Source: Thioalkalivibrio halophilus
Lineage (GTDB): Bacteria; Pseudomonadota; Gammaproteobacteria; Ectothiorhodospirales; Ectothiorhodospiraceae
Length of the DNA: 64,000 bases
Direction of reading: 5' to 3'
Assembly (NCBI RefSeq): GCF_001995255.1
Contig: NZ_MUZR01000014.1
Span: forward strand, 29,721 to 93,720
Positions 25,100-33,412 of the stretch are shown one piece after another. The stretch's first letter is position 1; every line of letters begins with the position of its first letter. Made by a program: the position numbers and the translations under genes. Below the pieces are notes generated by a model, which had not been told where the DNA came from, did not search any database, and saw only the letters and a list, made by a program, of their open reading frames with translations.

Positions 25100-25891
25100 T
25101 CAGCGTAACCCGGGGGCCGTGGCGTCCTCCGCCGGGTCCACCCGGATCTCCAGCGATACGTCATCCCGGGCGCGGGTAGTGCGACGGCGAACGGGCGGGT
25201 GAACGTCGCGGGCGTCGCTTTCCAGCCGCGAACGGATGCCGGCAAAATCGTGCCAGCTCCCGGGCTCCAGGGTGATCTCCGTTGCGACCCGTTCGTGCTC
25301 GGCGCCGCGCTGCAGGGGCGTCTGATGGAGATGGGTGATCGCCACGCGCACGCGGCCATCGGGTTGCATGCGGGGTTCCACGGCGAAGCCGCGCGCCGTG
25401 TCGCGATAGATGGGTTCGATGGCCACGCCGGCACGGCCGGCAAACAGGCGGTAACCGGCGGGCAGCGTCTCCCCGACCATCAGAACGGCGCGCCCTCCGT
25501 CGCGCAGCCGCAGGAACTGCTCGCGGTCCTCGTCACGTCGGGTGGTAAAGCGTCGGATGCGGCCGGCGGTGTCGTCGTCGTGGTCGCGGTGGCGGCGCAC
25601 GCGCAGGACCAGATCGGGGGACGCACGGTCGAGCTCCGCCACCATCTGGCGGATCTCCTCAATCTCGTGCGCCGGCGCCCGCACCAGCAGGCGGAAGCGA
25701 TCCGGCTGCAGGGTGGCGTCAGGGAACAGTTCGCGCAGGTCGTGCACCACGGCCTCGGCCCGGCGATTCTGCAAGTCGATGACCGTGACACGGTCGGCCG
25801 CGTCGCGAGCCGTGGAACGGAGAGGCAGGGCGAGGAGGCAGGCGGCCGCGCTCGCCCGCAGGAACCGTCGGCGTCGGTCAGAGATGGACAC
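25100..25891 (-). CDS. Tat-exported protein with secretin N-like (NolW) short domain
   Basis: About 263 residues from the GTG at 25891, preferred because it puts a twin-arginine signal (SDRRRRFLRASAAACLLALPL) at the start; a longer in-frame ORF reaches 25981. The following VTVIDLQNRRAEAVVHDLRELFPDATL... segment, ending EIRQMVAELDRAS, is the short repeat domain of type II/III secretins. No secretin barrel follows; the C-terminal half is a charged Arg/Asp-rich beta-like domain. It may be a stand-alone periplasmic protein. Overlaps the upstream gene by about 14 bp on the same strand, so the two are an operon. Exact function unknown. Confidence 0.65.
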   Translation of the reverse strand: MSISDRRRRFLRASAAACLLALPLRSTARDAADRVTVIDLQNRRAEAVVHDLRELFPDATLQPDRFRLLVRAPAHEIEEIRQMVAELDRASPDLVLRVRRHRDHDDDTAGRIRRFTTRRDEDREQFLRLRDGGRAVLMVGETLPAGYRLFAGRAGVAIEPIYRDTARGFAVEPRMQPDGRVRVAITHLHQTPLQRGAEHERVATEITLEPGSWHDFAGIRSRLESDARDVHPPVRRRTTRARDDVSLEIRVDPAEDATAPGLR

Positions 25892-26378
25892 GTCGCAGTT
25901 CGTCCGAATCCCGGCCGGCTTCCCAGCTCGCTTCGAATTCCTCGGCGCGGCGCCGGGTCCGGCCTCGATGATCGGTTTCACCCCGCAGGATGCGCTGGCT
26001 GCCCGAACGCGTGAACTGCATCCAGCCGGACTGATCGGCGATGACCGTCATCACCAGCGGTGCGTTTTCGTCGGGTTCCAGCACCCGCACGGAGGCCGCG
26101 GTGGTCAGGCGCTTGAGCGTGCCGACCAGTTCGGGCAGACGGTCCTTCAGTGCCAGGTCGTCGTCCACCAGCAGGCGAATGTCGGTGGAGCGGTGGCGCT
26201 GGGCCATGCGCGCGAGGGCGCCGGGCAGACCGTCGTCCGCGACTTCTTCCAGCAGCGTAACGGGGGCGTGGAGCCACAGGATCCGCCCCGCGTTTTCGCT
26301 CATCTCGCGCAGCATTTCGCGGGCCTGCCCGCGCGGGTCTTCCGTGGTCTCCTCGACTTCGCCGCCTTCCGTGCTCAT
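25878..26378 (-). CDS. Uncharacterised conserved protein, phospholipase D-like half
   Basis: 166 residues, ATG after AAGGTGAAGGC. Middle region (RILWLHAPVTLLEEVADDGL..., STDIRLLVDDDLALKDRLPELVGTL) resembles small gammaproteobacterial proteins with a PLD-like fold that lack the HKD motif; none is seen here. Residues 110-135 are beta-rich (APLVMTVIADQSGWMQF). Acidic N-terminus, basic C-terminus. Between a GNAT gene and a secretin-domain gene. No activity assigned. Confidence 0.6.
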   Translation of the reverse strand: MSTEGGEVEETTEDPRGQAREMLREMSENAGRILWLHAPVTLLEEVADDGLPGALARMAQRHRSTDIRLLVDDDLALKDRLPELVGTLKRLTTAASVRVLEPDENAPLVMTVIADQSGWMQFTRSGSQRILRGETDHRGRTRRRAEEFEASWEAGRDSDELRRVHL

Positions 26379-26405
26379 GCCTTCACCTTTGTTATCCGGC
26401 CCGTC

Positions 26406-26858
26406 TTATCCGGCGCGGGCCATGGAATTCCGGATGCGTCGCAGCATGCGCCGGTGGGGGATGCCCGCATCCTCGAACGTGTCACTGATGATAAAGAAAT
26501 CGTGACGGGCATAGAATCCCAGGCGAGTCGCCTGGGCATTCAGCCAGACCTCGCGCCAGCCATGCCGGATTGCTGCACTCAGGGCGCACTCGAGCAGATG
26601 CGAGCCGATTCCGTGGCCACGCCAGGGCTGGCGCACGGCCATGCGTCCGATCTGGCCGCTGGGCAACAGGCGCAGGGTGCCGATGGGTTCGCCTCCCGGT
26701 TCCTCCGCCAGCCAGTGCAGGGCTCCGGCGTCGAGGCCGTCGAATTCAAGGTCTTCGGGCACCTGCTGTTCCTCCACGAAGACTTCGCGGCGGATCAGGG
26801 ACAGTGCCTCCCGGTCGGCAGGCCAGCTGGCCTCCCGAAAGTTGATGCGCTGGGACAT
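26406..26858 (-). CDS. GNAT-family N-acetyltransferase
   Basis: 150 residues from ATG 26858, chosen for GGAGGAGG just upstream (the GTG six bases earlier lacks spacing). Acetyl-CoA loop QIGRMAVRQPWRGHGIGSHLLE matches motif A, and VFVEEQQVPEDLEFD matches the ElaA/YjgM-like N-terminus. Target not known. Confidence 0.88.
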   Translation of the reverse strand: MSQRINFREASWPADREALSLIRREVFVEEQQVPEDLEFDGLDAGALHWLAEEPGGEPIGTLRLLPSGQIGRMAVRQPWRGHGIGSHLLECALSAAIRHGWREVWLNAQATRLGFYARHDFFIISDTFEDAGIPHRRMLRRIRNSMARAG

Positions 26859-26915
26859 AACCACCTCCTCCTCGTGGCCGGTTACCCAAGGCCACGCCGG
26901 ACAGAAGAGTCTAGT

Positions 26916-28172
26916 TCAGACTCGCGTTTCCTGCCCGTGAGGCAGTCCGCGTTCCGGGCGTTCCATGACGGTCTGCATCAGGTCGACCCGAGCGGAGCTG
27001 AAACCGATTTCGCAGTACGCCAGGTAGTAACGCCACATGCGTAGAAACGCCGGCGAGTAACCGAGGGCCTCGATGGCCCCCCGGGTGCGCATGACCTCAC
27101 GGTACCAGTGCATCAGGGTGCGGGCGTAGTCGGCACCGAAGAACGCGCGCTCGGTGACCTGAAGGCCGGCCGCGGCCGCCGCGTCGCCGAAGCGCGCCGG
27201 GGTCGGGAGCATGCCGCCGGGAAACACGTACAGCTGGATGAAGTCCGCGTTGTGGCGGTAATACTCGAACGCGGCTTCCTCGATGGTAATAACCTGAACC
27301 GCGGCGCGCCCGCCGGGCCGCAGGCAGCGGTGCACCTGCTCGAACCAGGTGGACCACCAGCGTTCGCCGACGGCCTCGAACATCTCGATGGACACGACGT
27401 GGTCGAAGGTCTCGTTCAGTTCGCGGTAGTCCTGCAGACGCAGGTCGACCCGGTCCGCCAGCCCCGCCTGCCGGATCCGCTCGCGGGCGTACTCCAGCTG
27501 CTCGTCGGACAGGGTGACGCCGGTTACCCGGTAGCCGCGCCGGGCAGCGAACTCCGCAAAGCCGCCCCAGCCACAGCCGATCTCGAGGATGTGGGCGCCG
27601 GGTTCCGGAGCCAGGCGCGTCAGCAGCCGTTCGTATTTCTGCTCCTGGGCGCGCTCCAGGGATTCGTCGCTGCGACAGAACAGCGCGGCGGAGTAGCCCA
27701 TGCCGCGATCCAGCCACAGGCGGTAGAAGTCGTTGCCGAGATCGTAATGGAAACGGATATTGGCGCGGCTGCCCCGGCGCGAGTTGCGCCGCAGCCAGTG
27801 GCGCAGGGCATCCACTCCGCGTTGCCAGGCGGGGCGCTGGTAGACGTGGCCGAGCCGGTGCTCGTTCTCCATCGCCAGACGCAGCAGGGCATGCAGATCG
27901 GGCGTGGTCCATTCGCCGTTGATGAAACCCTCGGCGAAGCCGATGTCGCCGTGGCGGGCCAGTCGCACAAGCGTGGCCCACGGCCGCCGCAGGTGCCAGA
28001 CCGCTTCGCTGCCCGGGCCCTGCCCGGCGATCTCGCGGCGTTCGCCATGCGGACCGATCAGGGTCAGGTGACCGTGGTCCAGTCCATGGATACGTCGCGC
28101 CAGCAGATCCAGGGCCCGGCTGGCCGCGGACCGGGACATGGCAGGAAGCCGTTCGCTGCGTTGCAGTTCCAT
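26916..28172 (-). CDS. Cyclopropane-fatty-acid synthase-type SAM methyltransferase
   Basis: 418 residues; ATG 28172 overlaps the previous stop (ATGA). Class I SAM motif LEIGCGWGGFAEFAARRG, FHYDLGNDFYRLWLD and FIQLYVFPGGMLPT are standard for the CFA/mycolic-acid synthase family, which methylenates or methylates phospholipid acyl chains. Third gene of a conserved trio with a DUF1365 protein and an FAD oxidoreductase; similar trios include light-induced fatty-acid modifiers and relatives of the furan fatty acid enzymes. The operator at 30329 suggests light- or oxidant-linked control. Confidence 0.9.
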   Translation of the reverse strand: MELQRSERLPAMSRSAASRALDLLARRIHGLDHGHLTLIGPHGERREIAGQGPGSEAVWHLRRPWATLVRLARHGDIGFAEGFINGEWTTPDLHALLRLAMENEHRLGHVYQRPAWQRGVDALRHWLRRNSRRGSRANIRFHYDLGNDFYRLWLDRGMGYSAALFCRSDESLERAQEQKYERLLTRLAPEPGAHILEIGCGWGGFAEFAARRGYRVTGVTLSDEQLEYARERIRQAGLADRVDLRLQDYRELNETFDHVVSIEMFEAVGERWWSTWFEQVHRCLRPGGRAAVQVITIEEAAFEYYRHNADFIQLYVFPGGMLPTPARFGDAAAAAGLQVTERAFFGADYARTLMHWYREVMRTRGAIEALGYSPAFLRMWRYYLAYCEIGFSSARVDLMQTVMERPERGLPHGQETRV

Positions 28173-28939
28173 CAGCTCATCTCCTTTTCGGGCGGGTCGG
28201 GGCGCGGGTGATAGCGCCCGCCGCGCCACCAGATCTTCAGGGCCTGCCAGTGGATCAGGAACAGGACCTGGAGGGTCATCCAGGGCATGCGGGCCCACTG
28301 GAGCAGCAGGGCGGCGTCGGTCATCGGACGGACATGCCCGTTCTGGGTGGCGACCAGCAGCAGCCGGTCGTCCTGGTATTCGCGGATCGCCACGCGCATC
28401 GAGCTGCCTTCGCGCAGTTCGGGCGCGGTCACGGCGAACGCGTAGCGTGCGTCCATATCGATGAACGGCGAGACGTGAAACACCTTGTCCTTCTCCCCGC
28501 GCAGCATGCCCCCCGCGCTGTCTCCGGCCGGCAGCAGATAATGGTGATGCTGGCCGAAGGTGTTGCGGACTTCCAGCAAAACGGCCTGCAGACGCCCGTC
28601 GATGTGATGGCAGTACCAGATGCTCAGGGGGTTGAAGGCATGGCCGAGGACCCGGGGCGTGGCCTGCAGAAGGATCGCGCCGCCATCCGGCTCCAGTCCG
28701 CCCTCGCGCAGCCGGGCCTCGACCCACGGCCGCCAGGGCGTGCCATCGCGGCGGCCGTGGTCCCGGGTATGCAGGCTGAACAGATTGAAGCGATCCAGCG
28801 AGAACCAGCGGCGGTTGCGCGCCAGATCTTCGATCCGGTCGATGTCGAACAGCGCGCTCACCACCCGGTAGCGAAAACGGTAGTCCGGCTCGTGCAGGCG
28901 ACGGTGCATGACATGGCCGGGAAGCAGGGCGGCATCCAT
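28172..28939 (-). CDS. DUF1365 family protein
   Basis: 255 residues. Start ATG 28939 overlaps the FAD oxidoreductase stop and its own stop overlaps the methyltransferase start. HVMHRRLHEPDYRFRYRVVSALFDID and the HAFNPLSIWYCHH motif are family hallmarks. Function not established; always linked to FAD amine-oxidase-like and CFA-synthase-like genes, so presumably a step in acyl-chain modification. A C-terminal hydrophobic stretch (MTLQVLFLIHWQALKIWW) suggests membrane contact. Confidence 0.9.
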   Translation of the reverse strand: MDAALLPGHVMHRRLHEPDYRFRYRVVSALFDIDRIEDLARNRRWFSLDRFNLFSLHTRDHGRRDGTPWRPWVEARLREGGLEPDGGAILLQATPRVLGHAFNPLSIWYCHHIDGRLQAVLLEVRNTFGQHHHYLLPAGDSAGGMLRGEKDKVFHVSPFIDMDARYAFAVTAPELREGSSMRVAIREYQDDRLLLVATQNGHVRPMTDAALLLQWARMPWMTLQVLFLIHWQALKIWWRGGRYHPRPDPPEKEMS

Positions 28940-30291
28940 CAGGTTTGTCCCGTCACGGCGGGAACGGAGGTTCCCGCAGGCCACCCGGTGTCCGCCCGGG
29001 GAACAGCCAGGGGTTCGGAACCCGCCGCCCAGGGCATTTCCACTCCCAGTGCGCGCCCCACGCTCCGTGCCGAACGCAGGCCGTCCTCGTGAAAACCGTC
29101 GCCCATCCACGCCCCGGCAAAATACAGGCCGTCCTCGCCCTGGTGTTCGGCCAGTGCAGCACGCGCCCGTTCGGCCGGTGCGTCCATCACCGGGTGTTCC
29201 CACAGGAACTCGCCCAGGGTCAGCGAAGGATGCGGGTCGTACAGGGGGTTGAGGCTGACGATGTAGTTCTCGCGACGCTGCAGCCGGTGCAGGGCGTTCA
29301 TCCAGTAGGATACCGAGACGCCGCGTTCGCCGGTTGTGCGTGCGCGAGAAAGGTAGTTCCACGAAGACCAGACCCGCCGGGAGCGCGGCATCAGCCGGGC
29401 GTCGGTATGCAGCAGGGCGCGGTTTTCCTGAAACTGGCAGGCGGCCAGGCGGGCGCGGGTGGCCGCAGGGCCGCCGTCCAGCAGCCGGCGGGCATCGCCC
29501 GCGTGGCAGGCGAACACCACGCGGTCGAACTCTTCGGGTTCTCCGGGTCCGTGCACCCGCCACTGCGAGGCGCGGGCCTCCACGGCGGATACCGCGCCGT
29601 GCGACACCGAGCCGGGGGCCAGACGCTGCGCCAGACGCCGGACGTAGCTGCGCGAACCGCCGACCACCGTGCGCCACTGCGGGCGGTCGCGCAGATCCAG
29701 CAGACCATGATTGAGGAAGAAGCGCAGGAAGCTGGCCGCCGGGAATTCGCGGATGCGCGCCGGCGGACACGACCAGATGGCCGCGCCCATCGGCAGCAGA
29801 TAGTCTTCGGTGAAGCCGCGCCCCAGGCGATGACGGGCCAGGAACTCGCCCAGCGTGCCCTCCGGCATCTCCTGCCGTGCATTCAGTTCGTGCCCCAGGC
29901 GGTTGAAGCGCAGGATATCGGCGACCATGCGCAGGAACCGCGGACGCAACAGATTGGTGCGCTGGGCGAACAGGGTGTTCAGGTCGTTGCCGGCATATTC
30001 CAGCCCGGCGGGTTGTTGTGAACAGGCAAAGCTCATGTCCGTGGGACGGGTCTCGACGGCCAGCTCCGCGAAAAGGCGGGTGAGCAGGGGATAGTTGCGT
30101 TGGTTATAGACCACGAACCCGGTGTCGATGGCGGTCGGCCCCTCGGGGTCGGCCACATCCACGGTATGCGCATGGCCCCCGAGCTGCGGCGCCTGTTCGA
30201 ACAGCCGAACATCGTGGCGCTGCTGCAGGATCCAGGCCGAGGCGAGTCCGGCAATACCGCCGCCGATGACGGCGATGCGCTGTCTTTGCAT
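28939..30291 (-). CDS. FAD-dependent amine-oxidase-like oxidoreductase
   Basis: 450 residues. N-terminal Rossmann dinucleotide motif IAVIGGGIAGLASAWILQ and GGHAHTVDV, typical of the NAD(P)-binding FAD oxidoreductase that precedes DUF1365 and CFA-type methyltransferase genes. C-terminal GLYFAGAWMGDGFHEDGLRSA is the second FAD-contact segment. Likely introduces or uses unsaturation in fatty acids. First gene of the operon, 38 bp downstream of the repeat operator. Confidence 0.9.
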   Translation of the reverse strand: MQRQRIAVIGGGIAGLASAWILQQRHDVRLFEQAPQLGGHAHTVDVADPEGPTAIDTGFVVYNQRNYPLLTRLFAELAVETRPTDMSFACSQQPAGLEYAGNDLNTLFAQRTNLLRPRFLRMVADILRFNRLGHELNARQEMPEGTLGEFLARHRLGRGFTEDYLLPMGAAIWSCPPARIREFPAASFLRFFLNHGLLDLRDRPQWRTVVGGSRSYVRRLAQRLAPGSVSHGAVSAVEARASQWRVHGPGEPEEFDRVVFACHAGDARRLLDGGPAATRARLAACQFQENRALLHTDARLMPRSRRVWSSWNYLSRARTTGERGVSVSYWMNALHRLQRRENYIVSLNPLYDPHPSLTLGEFLWEHPVMDAPAERARAALAEHQGEDGLYFAGAWMGDGFHEDGLRSARSVGRALGVEMPWAAGSEPLAVPRADTGWPAGTSVPAVTGQT

Positions 30292-30328
30292 GTCCGGGCT
30301 CTCCAGCGGCCGGGGTCGATATCGATCT

Positions 30329-30361
30329 TATACAATACCTGTACAATGGCTGTAAATGACG
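30329..30361. promoter_or_regulatory. Three 11-bp direct repeats overlapping divergent promoters: CarH/LitR-like operator
   Basis: Three tandem 11-bp units, TATACAATACC (30329-30339), TGTACAATGGC (30340-30350) and TGTAAATGACG (30351-30361), share T-x-TA-(C)-A-A-T at exact 11-bp spacing. On the minus strand they cover a TTTACA/TATAAG promoter pair with 18-bp spacing upstream of the FAD oxidoreductase. CarH-type B12-dependent photoreceptors of the MerR family bind three 11-bp tandem repeats overlapping a promoter, and the downstream genes match known LitR targets. No regulator gene is in the window. Confidence 0.6.
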
Positions 30362-30376
30362 CCGAAGGAGACGAGC

Positions 30377-31132
30377 ATGGCGGAGACCAACCCCGACTGG
30401 CCCGAACCGGTGCGCCGCGCACTGGAGGAATACCCGATCGTGCTGGTGACCTCCGGTCTCAGCGACACCCGCGAAGCGGAGGCCCTGCTGGACCAGCAGC
30501 GGCCCGGCGAGTGGACCCGCCTGGAATGGGGCATGGGGTCGGCCGGGAACCGCGCGGCGTTCCACCAGTTGCAGCAGGCCACCGGCATGCGCATCCTGCC
30601 CCTGGTGGTCACGCGGGAAGGCGCCCTGGGCGGGGTGCCCGAACTGCGCGCCTGGCTGGGCGATGCCACGCCGGACACGTCACGGACCGACGCGCGAGAC
30701 CCGGTCCTGACGGTGCTGGGCGCCGGCGGACTGATCCCGTTCGTGTTCTTCGGGGCAGGGGCATGGATCGCCCATCCGGAATGGCAGGCTTTCGCACTCA
30801 ACGCGCTGGCGCTATATGGTGCGGTCATTCTGGCGTTTCTGGGGGCGATCCACTGGGGCATCCACCTGGCGGACCGTTCCCATCGCGTGGGGCCGCTTTC
30901 GGGCCCTGCCTGGGCGGTCATCCCGCCCGTGCTGGCCTGGCTGGCGGTCCTGCAACCGTTGCCCGAGGCGATCATGACCCTGGCGGTCCTGTTCCTGGGC
31001 GTGTTGTGGGTGGACCGGCTGAGCCTGCGTGACCGGCGACTGCCGCCGGGCTATCTGACCCTGCGCATGGTGCTGACCACCGGCGCGATCCTCTCCCTGG
31101 CCGCGGGCCTGGGGGCGGTCACGGTCGGTTGA
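30377..31132 (+). CDS. Glutaredoxin-like domain (no active-site Cys) fused to DUF3429 membrane domain
   Basis: 251 residues; ATG after GAAGGAGACGAGC. Residues 1-95 have the glutaredoxin layout (YPIVLVTSGLSDTREAEALLD, NRAAFHQLQQATGMRILPLVV, GGVPELRAWLG) but the CPYC position reads SGLSDT, so no thiol chemistry is expected. Residues 110-250 are a DUF3429 domain with about five hydrophobic helices, including LYGAVILAFLGAIHWGI. I know of DUF3429 proteins as stand-alone membrane proteins; the fusion is unusual. Divergent from the fatty-acid operon over the operator at 30329 and 28 bp ahead of folE, so light-linked expression is possible. Confidence 0.75.
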   Translation: MAETNPDWPEPVRRALEEYPIVLVTSGLSDTREAEALLDQQRPGEWTRLEWGMGSAGNRAAFHQLQQATGMRILPLVVTREGALGGVPELRAWLGDATPDTSRTDARDPVLTVLGAGGLIPFVFFGAGAWIAHPEWQAFALNALALYGAVILAFLGAIHWGIHLADRSHRVGPLSGPAWAVIPPVLAWLAVLQPLPEAIMTLAVLFLGVLWVDRLSLRDRRLPPGYLTLRMVLTTGAILSLAAGLGAVTVG

Positions 31133-31159
31133 TCCGATCCGCTCTGATCCAAGGAGAAC

Positions 31160-31786
31160 ATGATGGATGCCGCTTCGCACAGCGACTCGCACAGCGACGA
31201 GGAACCCGATAACCGCACGCCGGCCAGCGAACTGGCCGGGCACTACCGCGAGATCCTGGCCGGGCTCGGCGAGGACCCGGAACGCGAGGGCCTGAAGGAC
31301 ACCCCGCTGCGTGCCGCGAAGGCGATGCAGTACCTGACCCGCGGCTACGAGCAGGACCTGGACACCATCGTGAACGGGGCACTGTTCACCTCCGACAACG
31401 ACGAGATGGTTCTGCTGCGCGACATCGAGCTGTATTCGCTGTGCGAGCACCACGTGCTGCCGATCATCGGCAAGGTGCACGTGGCCTACCTGCCGGACGG
31501 CAAGGTGATCGGCCTGTCCAAGATCGCACGCATCGTCGACATGTTCGCCGCCCGCCTGCAGATCCAGGAAAACCTGACGCGTCAGATCGCCGAGGCCCTG
31601 CAGCAGGTCACCCAGGCCAAGGGCGTGGGCGTGGTGGTGGACGCGCGCCACATGTGCATGACCATGCGCGGGGTGGAAAAGCAGCATTCCTCCATGGCCA
31701 CCTCGGTCATGCTCGGCGCCTTCCGCGAGGACTCGCGCACCCGGCGCGAATTCCTCAACCTCATCGGCCGAGGCGGGCGCGACTGA
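31160..31786 (+). CDS. folE: GTP cyclohydrolase I (type IA)
   Basis: 208 residues. Zinc and active-site motifs [30 protein letters not shown], and HMCMTMRGV are intact. ATG 31163 has better spacing from AAGGAG than 31160. Converts GTP to dihydroneopterin triphosphate for folate or pterins. In LitR-type light-regulated clusters a folE paralogue supplies the photolyase antenna pterin; whether this copy is the housekeeping or light-linked one cannot be told. Convergent with phoU. Confidence 0.95.
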   Translation: MMDAASHSDSHSDEEPDNRTPASELAGHYREILAGLGEDPEREGLKDTPLRAAKAMQYLTRGYEQDLDTIVNGALFTSDNDEMVLLRDIELYSLCEHHVLPIIGKVHVAYLPDGKVIGLSKIARIVDMFAARLQIQENLTRQIAEALQQVTQAKGVGVVVDARHMCMTMRGVEKQHSSMATSVMLGAFREDSRTRREFLNLIGRGGRD

Positions 31787-31804
31787 GCGTCGGCCCGGAA
31801 TCGG

Positions 31805-32527
31805 TCAGCGCCGGTCGCCGGTGGCTTCGGCGGCCATCTGTTCGTAGCTGGTGTGACGCACGTTCTTGCCCTTGACGAAGTAGACGACGTATTCGCAGAT
31901 GTTGCGGGCGCGGTCGCCGATGCGTTCCAGGGAGCGGGTGGCCCAGACGATGTCCATCAGGCGGGGGACCGCGTCGGGGGCGGCGGTCATCTGTTTCATC
32001 AGCTTGTGGGTGACGGATTCGTACAGGCTGTCGATCTGGATATCCTGCTGGGCAACGCGCACGGCCTGTTCGGTGTCCATGCGGGCGAAGGCGTCCAGCG
32101 CGCCACGGGTCATGTGGCGCACGTGTTCGCCCATTTCCGCGAGATCGCTCATCGGGGCGGTCTGGCGGTCGGCTTCGAGCAGATGCAGGCCCATGCGGCC
32201 GATGCGCTCGGCCTCGTCACCCATGCGTTCGAGATCGGTGATGGTCTTGATCACCGCGATCACCAGACGCAGGTCGGAGGCGGTGGGCTGGCGCCGGGCG
32301 AGGATGTGGGTGCACTGCTCGTCGATCTCGACCTCCAGCGCGTTGATGCGGTAGTCGGTGGTGATCACGGTCTCGGCCTGTTCGGTGTCGCCTTCGACCA
32401 TGGCGTTCACCGCATCGGCAAGCTGCTGTTCCACCAGTCCGCCCATTTCCATCACGCGCTTGATGATGTCTTCCAGCTCCTCGTTGAACTGCTGGGAGAT
32501 GTGCTGCTTGAAGAAACTCTTGTCCAT
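31805..32527 (-). CDS. phoU: Phosphate transport regulator PhoU
   Basis: 240 residues with the two PhoU helical repeats (EDIIKRVMEMGGLVEQQL..., MAQQD/VAQQDIQIDSLYESV). It links the Pst transporter to PhoR and keeps PhoB inactive when phosphate is ample. Last gene of the pstCAB-phoU operon, 14 bp after pstB. Confidence 0.95.
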   Translation of the reverse strand: MDKSFFKQHISQQFNEELEDIIKRVMEMGGLVEQQLADAVNAMVEGDTEQAETVITTDYRINALEVEIDEQCTHILARRQPTASDLRLVIAVIKTITDLERMGDEAERIGRMGLHLLEADRQTAPMSDLAEMGEHVRHMTRGALDAFARMDTEQAVRVAQQDIQIDSLYESVTHKLMKQMTAAPDAVPRLMDIVWATRSLERIGDRARNICEYVVYFVKGKNVRHTSYEQMAAEATGDRR

Positions 32528-32541
32528 GGCGTGGGGGCTCC

Positions 32542-33369
32542 TCAGCCGAAGCGGCCGGTGATGTAGTCCTCGGTCTGCTTATTCGCGGGCGAGGTGAACA
32601 GGGTGTCGGTGTCGGCGTATTCGATCAGTTCGCCCATGTACATGAAGGCGGTGTAGTCGGATACGCGCGCGGCCTGCTGCATGTTGTGGGTGACGATGAC
32701 CAGCGTGTAGTCCTTCTTCAGCTCGATCATCAGTTCCTCGATCTTGAGCGTGGCCAGCGGGTCCAGCGCCGAGCAGGGCTCGTCCAGCAGCAGCACCTCG
32801 GGGTCGATGGCGATCGCCCGGGCGATCACCAGGCGCTGCTGCTGGCCGCCGGACAGGCCGAAGGCGTTCTCGTGCAGGCGGTCCTTGACCTCGTCCCACA
32901 GGGCCGCGCGGCGCAGGGACTTTTCCACCACGTCGTCGAGGCGGCGCCGATTCTTCACGCCCTGCAGGCGCAGGCCGTAGGCCACGTTCTCGTAGATCGA
33001 CTTGGGGAAGGGATTGGGCTTCTGGAACACCATGCCGACCCGGCGGCGCAGCTCGGGTACGTCCACGTTGGCACCGTAGATGTCCTCGCCGTCGAGGCGG
33101 ATGGTGCCTTCGATGCGGGCGACGTCGATCAGGTCGTTCATGCGGTTGAAGCAGCGCAGGAAGGTGGACTTGCCGCAGCCGGACGGTCCGATGAAGGCGG
33201 TGATCCGGTTCTTCGGGATGCGGATGTCGATCCCCTTGAGCGCCTGGTCGTCGCCGTAGTACAGCTTCAGGTCTTCTGCGGTCAGGCAGATGTCTTCGCG
33301 ATCGATGTTCAGGTCGCGCGGGGCCTGCTCCTGGGGCAGGTTGACGGCGTGGGTCCGGGTGTCACTCAT
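32542..33369 (-). CDS. pstB: Phosphate ABC transporter ATP-binding protein PstB
   Basis: 275 residues. Walker [15 protein letters not shown], signature LSGGQQQRL, Walker [14 protein letters not shown], and switch [12 protein letters not shown]-terminal 25 residues are extra. Energises phosphate uptake through PstC/PstA. Confidence 0.96.
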   Translation of the reverse strand: MSDTRTHAVNLPQEQAPRDLNIDREDICLTAEDLKLYYGDDQALKGIDIRIPKNRITAFIGPSGCGKSTFLRCFNRMNDLIDVARIEGTIRLDGEDIYGANVDVPELRRRVGMVFQKPNPFPKSIYENVAYGLRLQGVKNRRRLDDVVEKSLRRAALWDEVKDRLHENAFGLSGGQQQRLVIARAIAIDPEVLLLDEPCSALDPLATLKIEELMIELKKDYTLVIVTHNMQQAARVSDYTAFMYMGELIEYADTDTLFTSPANKQTEDYITGRFG

Positions 33370-33412
33370 TTCGGGTACTCCGTGGCGAATGGGGTTCGAC
33401 GCCGATCGCGTC

